Assembly: GCA_911728455.2 (NCBI GenBank)
Contig: OU452228.1
Coordinates: 3,286,001 to 3,350,000 of the forward strand
Direction: 5' to 3'
Source: Marthasterias glacialis
Taxonomy: Eukaryota > Echinodermata > Asteroidea > Forcipulatida > Asteriidae
Length of the DNA: 64,000 bases
Shown: piece by piece, positions 62,203 to 64,000 of the stretch
Numbering within the stretch: the first letter of the stretch is position 1
Layout: the number at the start of each line of letters is the position of its first letter
Position numbers and translations under genes: made by a program
The notes under the pieces: model-generated
Seen by the model: the letters and a program-made list of their open reading frames with translations, nothing else
What the model was told of the DNA's origin: nothing
Database searches by the model: none

Positions 62203-62726
62203 ATGTGTACATCGTACATGTACATGTTTAACACAGTCGTCATGGATTGCATGCTAGCTAGCATAGCAGCAGTAATTATGCAGCCTTGTAGTTCAGGTCA
62301 ATAGGTCATTCTCAATCGCGCCTGTGAAGGGCCAATGTTTAGAATGAAACGCCCACATCCTGCATAAGCGCTTTTCTTGGATTTCCAAGAAAATATAAAG
62401 AAACACATAAGCTTTCAGTTACAAACCGTTCGAGGCTGTTGTTTTACTCACGCGTACGAGGTTGAAAGAACAACCGTACTCACGACTTCGCTATCCTGTT
62501 CTCGCTGTACAATGTATGTACAAGTACATGTACATGTAATAAACATGTAAATATACACTGTCTATGCACTGCAGTTGTTGCCGAATCGTGCCGCACCGGG
62601 CCGGGGTACACTACGCCAACAGACTTGAATCAAGGCTATACTTTTTGTTGTTCTTCTTTCCATCTTCTCATTCAGAAGATCGGGTAATTCATCTTTAGGT
62701 TTGTCTGTCTGAAACTGCAGTAATTA
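62203..62726. other. no gene recognised
   Basis: Unique-looking DNA upstream of the RecQ-like exon; GTACATGTACATGTA words near 62210-62230 and 62518-62540. Possible promoter, not demonstrable. Confidence 0.4.
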
Positions 62727-62846
62727 GCTGTTCCGACTTAGCAGTCGGAACAGGTTTTGTTTTTCTTGGGATTATTATTTTTCTTATTATTATTAGCTGT
62801 TCCGACTTCGCAGTCGGAACAGGTTTTGTTTTTCTTCTGATTATTA

Positions 62847-62884
<38 letters not shown>

Positions 62885-63250
62885 CATTTGTTTCTGTCAA
62901 AAACACCATAGCATTTGTACACGTTTTTGTTCGTCCCTAATCTTAGAATGTGTAAGTATGACAAACTCAAATCTTAAACTGAATTGAAGTTTAGGACATG
63001 AAGTTATCATAAAATAAAATTTTTCATTAATTAGCCGAGTTATAATGACATGAATATTTAATTAGGCAATCTTTTAAACACCATATCTCAAGAAGTATAC
63101 GTCCGATCGTCAAATTTTTTTCAGTTCTAAACTTACTTTATAATGTAGATGTGCACTGTAGCATATTTGTGTATGTTAACGTCATCATGACGTCATTTAT
63201 AACAGATTTAATATTTGTGTACAAAACACATGAAACAATTTTCTAAATTT
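62727..63250. mobile_element. AGCTGTTCCGACT hairpin element, second locus
   Basis: Two hairpins with 11-base arms CTGTTCCGACT/AGTCGGAACAG (62729-62754 and 62798-62823) lie 69 bp apart, each followed by GTTTTGTTTTTCTT and an ATT run. The DNA after them shares words with 15970-16420: GTAGATGTGCA, ACGTCATCATGACGTCATTTA, GTGTACAAAA. Non-coding; same family as the left end of the intron 9 element. Confidence 0.7.
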
Positions 63251-63504
63251 GATCAAGTCCTAACACTTTCTCTGCGACCGACGTATTGTGTTTTCTGTAA
63301 AGGCGGGGGCTTTTTATGGTAACAGACTTATACAAGTCTAATCAGGCACGATTCCGATCGAGTATTAACATTTGATTCCTAACGGACTTCCGGGCCCACG
63401 TTATTGTAACGAAGATTGCTCGTCGTTGACAAGTTCGAGATGGTTCTGGACTACGGAAAACAATGTTTCTAAATTCCAACCGGTCTTCCGGGCCAACGTA
63501 TTTG

Positions 63505-63842
63505 TATAGACCATGTGACCCTTGTTTACAAAAGAGTGACCTTGTACATTCCAGGGCAATTACTGGCAGGCAAGATACTGCATGGGACATATGAGAAATT
63601 TTACATTTTGTATCATAATTTCCACATAAATTCAATGGCTATTAAAATGAGAGCTCAACTAGTTGTGAGATGTGCCCCTTTCCTTCATATCCAAAGTTGA
63701 TGACAATCGGACAGTGCAATCTCCATAAAATGAAAGATTTAAAGTATTTTCTCATTGAGCCGTGTACAAATCCTGCCTGCAGGAAGTCCAGGTTCTGTGG
63801 CTCTTTTGTAAACATGTGATGTCACAGGTAACATGGTCTATA
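63505..63842. mobile_element. 338-bp MITE, TATAGACCATGT family, copy B
   Basis: TATAGACCATGTGACC at the left, inverse of TATAGACCATGTTACC at the right, nearly identical to copy A at 9621-9958 including length. Boundaries are sharp against unrelated flanks. Confidence 0.92.
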
Positions 63843-64000
63843 GGATTTTTTGGTTCAGAAGATTGAGATCGCACACGGTTAACCGCCGTGCTGCACCAGC
63901 AGACGACCGTGCATAAACTCCGCCAGAGATTTAAAGCTTCTGAACGGGCCAAACTTCTGTGAAGATCTGGTACAGAGCTACGACATTAACGGACGTCCGC
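63843..64000. other. no gene recognised
   Basis: Short flank to the window end; nothing identified. Confidence 0.5.

Overview
The window is animal nuclear DNA, most likely from a marine invertebrate deuterostome. An echinoderm such as a sea star is my best guess. The evidence is genes split by GT-AG introns, several tRNA-derived SINEs, many MITEs, a Ngaro/DIRS-type tyrosine-recombinase retrotransposon, and protein families (DUF4806, a RecQ-like fragment, cysteine-module proteins) common in echinoderm, amphioxus and cnidarian genomes. Species cannot be fixed from sequence alone. There is no bacterial operon structure, rRNA, intact tRNA or CRISPR array.

Layout. 1-5300: no host gene; a LINE tail, an 0.9-kb CCCAA array and repeats. 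5.3-22.5 kb (+): one complete SLC6 neurotransmitter/amino-acid transporter gene with 12 mutually phase-compatible exons. Its introns hold SINEs, MITEs and, in intron 9, a 147-bp higher-order repeat followed by a 140-bp repeat. 22.5-27.4 kb: repeats only. 27.4-33.3 kb (-): a Ngaro-like retrotransposon with gag, RT-RNase H, tyrosine recombinase and SGNH hydrolase; the last two each carry one frameshift. 33.5-39.9 kb: a cysteine-module gene fragment, a CACTA-like transposase remnant and MITEs. 41.0-45.2 kb (-): an intact seven-exon DUF4806 gene.

45.9-53.6 kb is the most interesting segment. It is a 7.7-kb element bounded by 26-bp terminal inverted repeats (one mismatch) with internal copies of a GGGACACCAAA-type motif near both ends. 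It encodes a four-exon (-) transposase-like protein with an apparent D-D-D/E triad, a long Asp-rich linker exon and a small C-terminal domain. I cannot assign it to a named superfamily. 54.8-58.5 kb: a minisatellite of roughly 140 copies of a 25-bp unit containing a 14-bp perfect palindrome. 60.6-62.2 kb: a possible terminal exon, a small cysteine-rich ORF and a RecQ-like helicase exon. 62.7-63.8 kb: mobile elements related to those inside the SLC6 gene.

The host genes are independent: a membrane transporter and a DUF4806 nuclear-type protein. The rest is mobile or tandemly repeated DNA. Exon boundaries were derived by eye from splice signals and reading phase; no database search was run.
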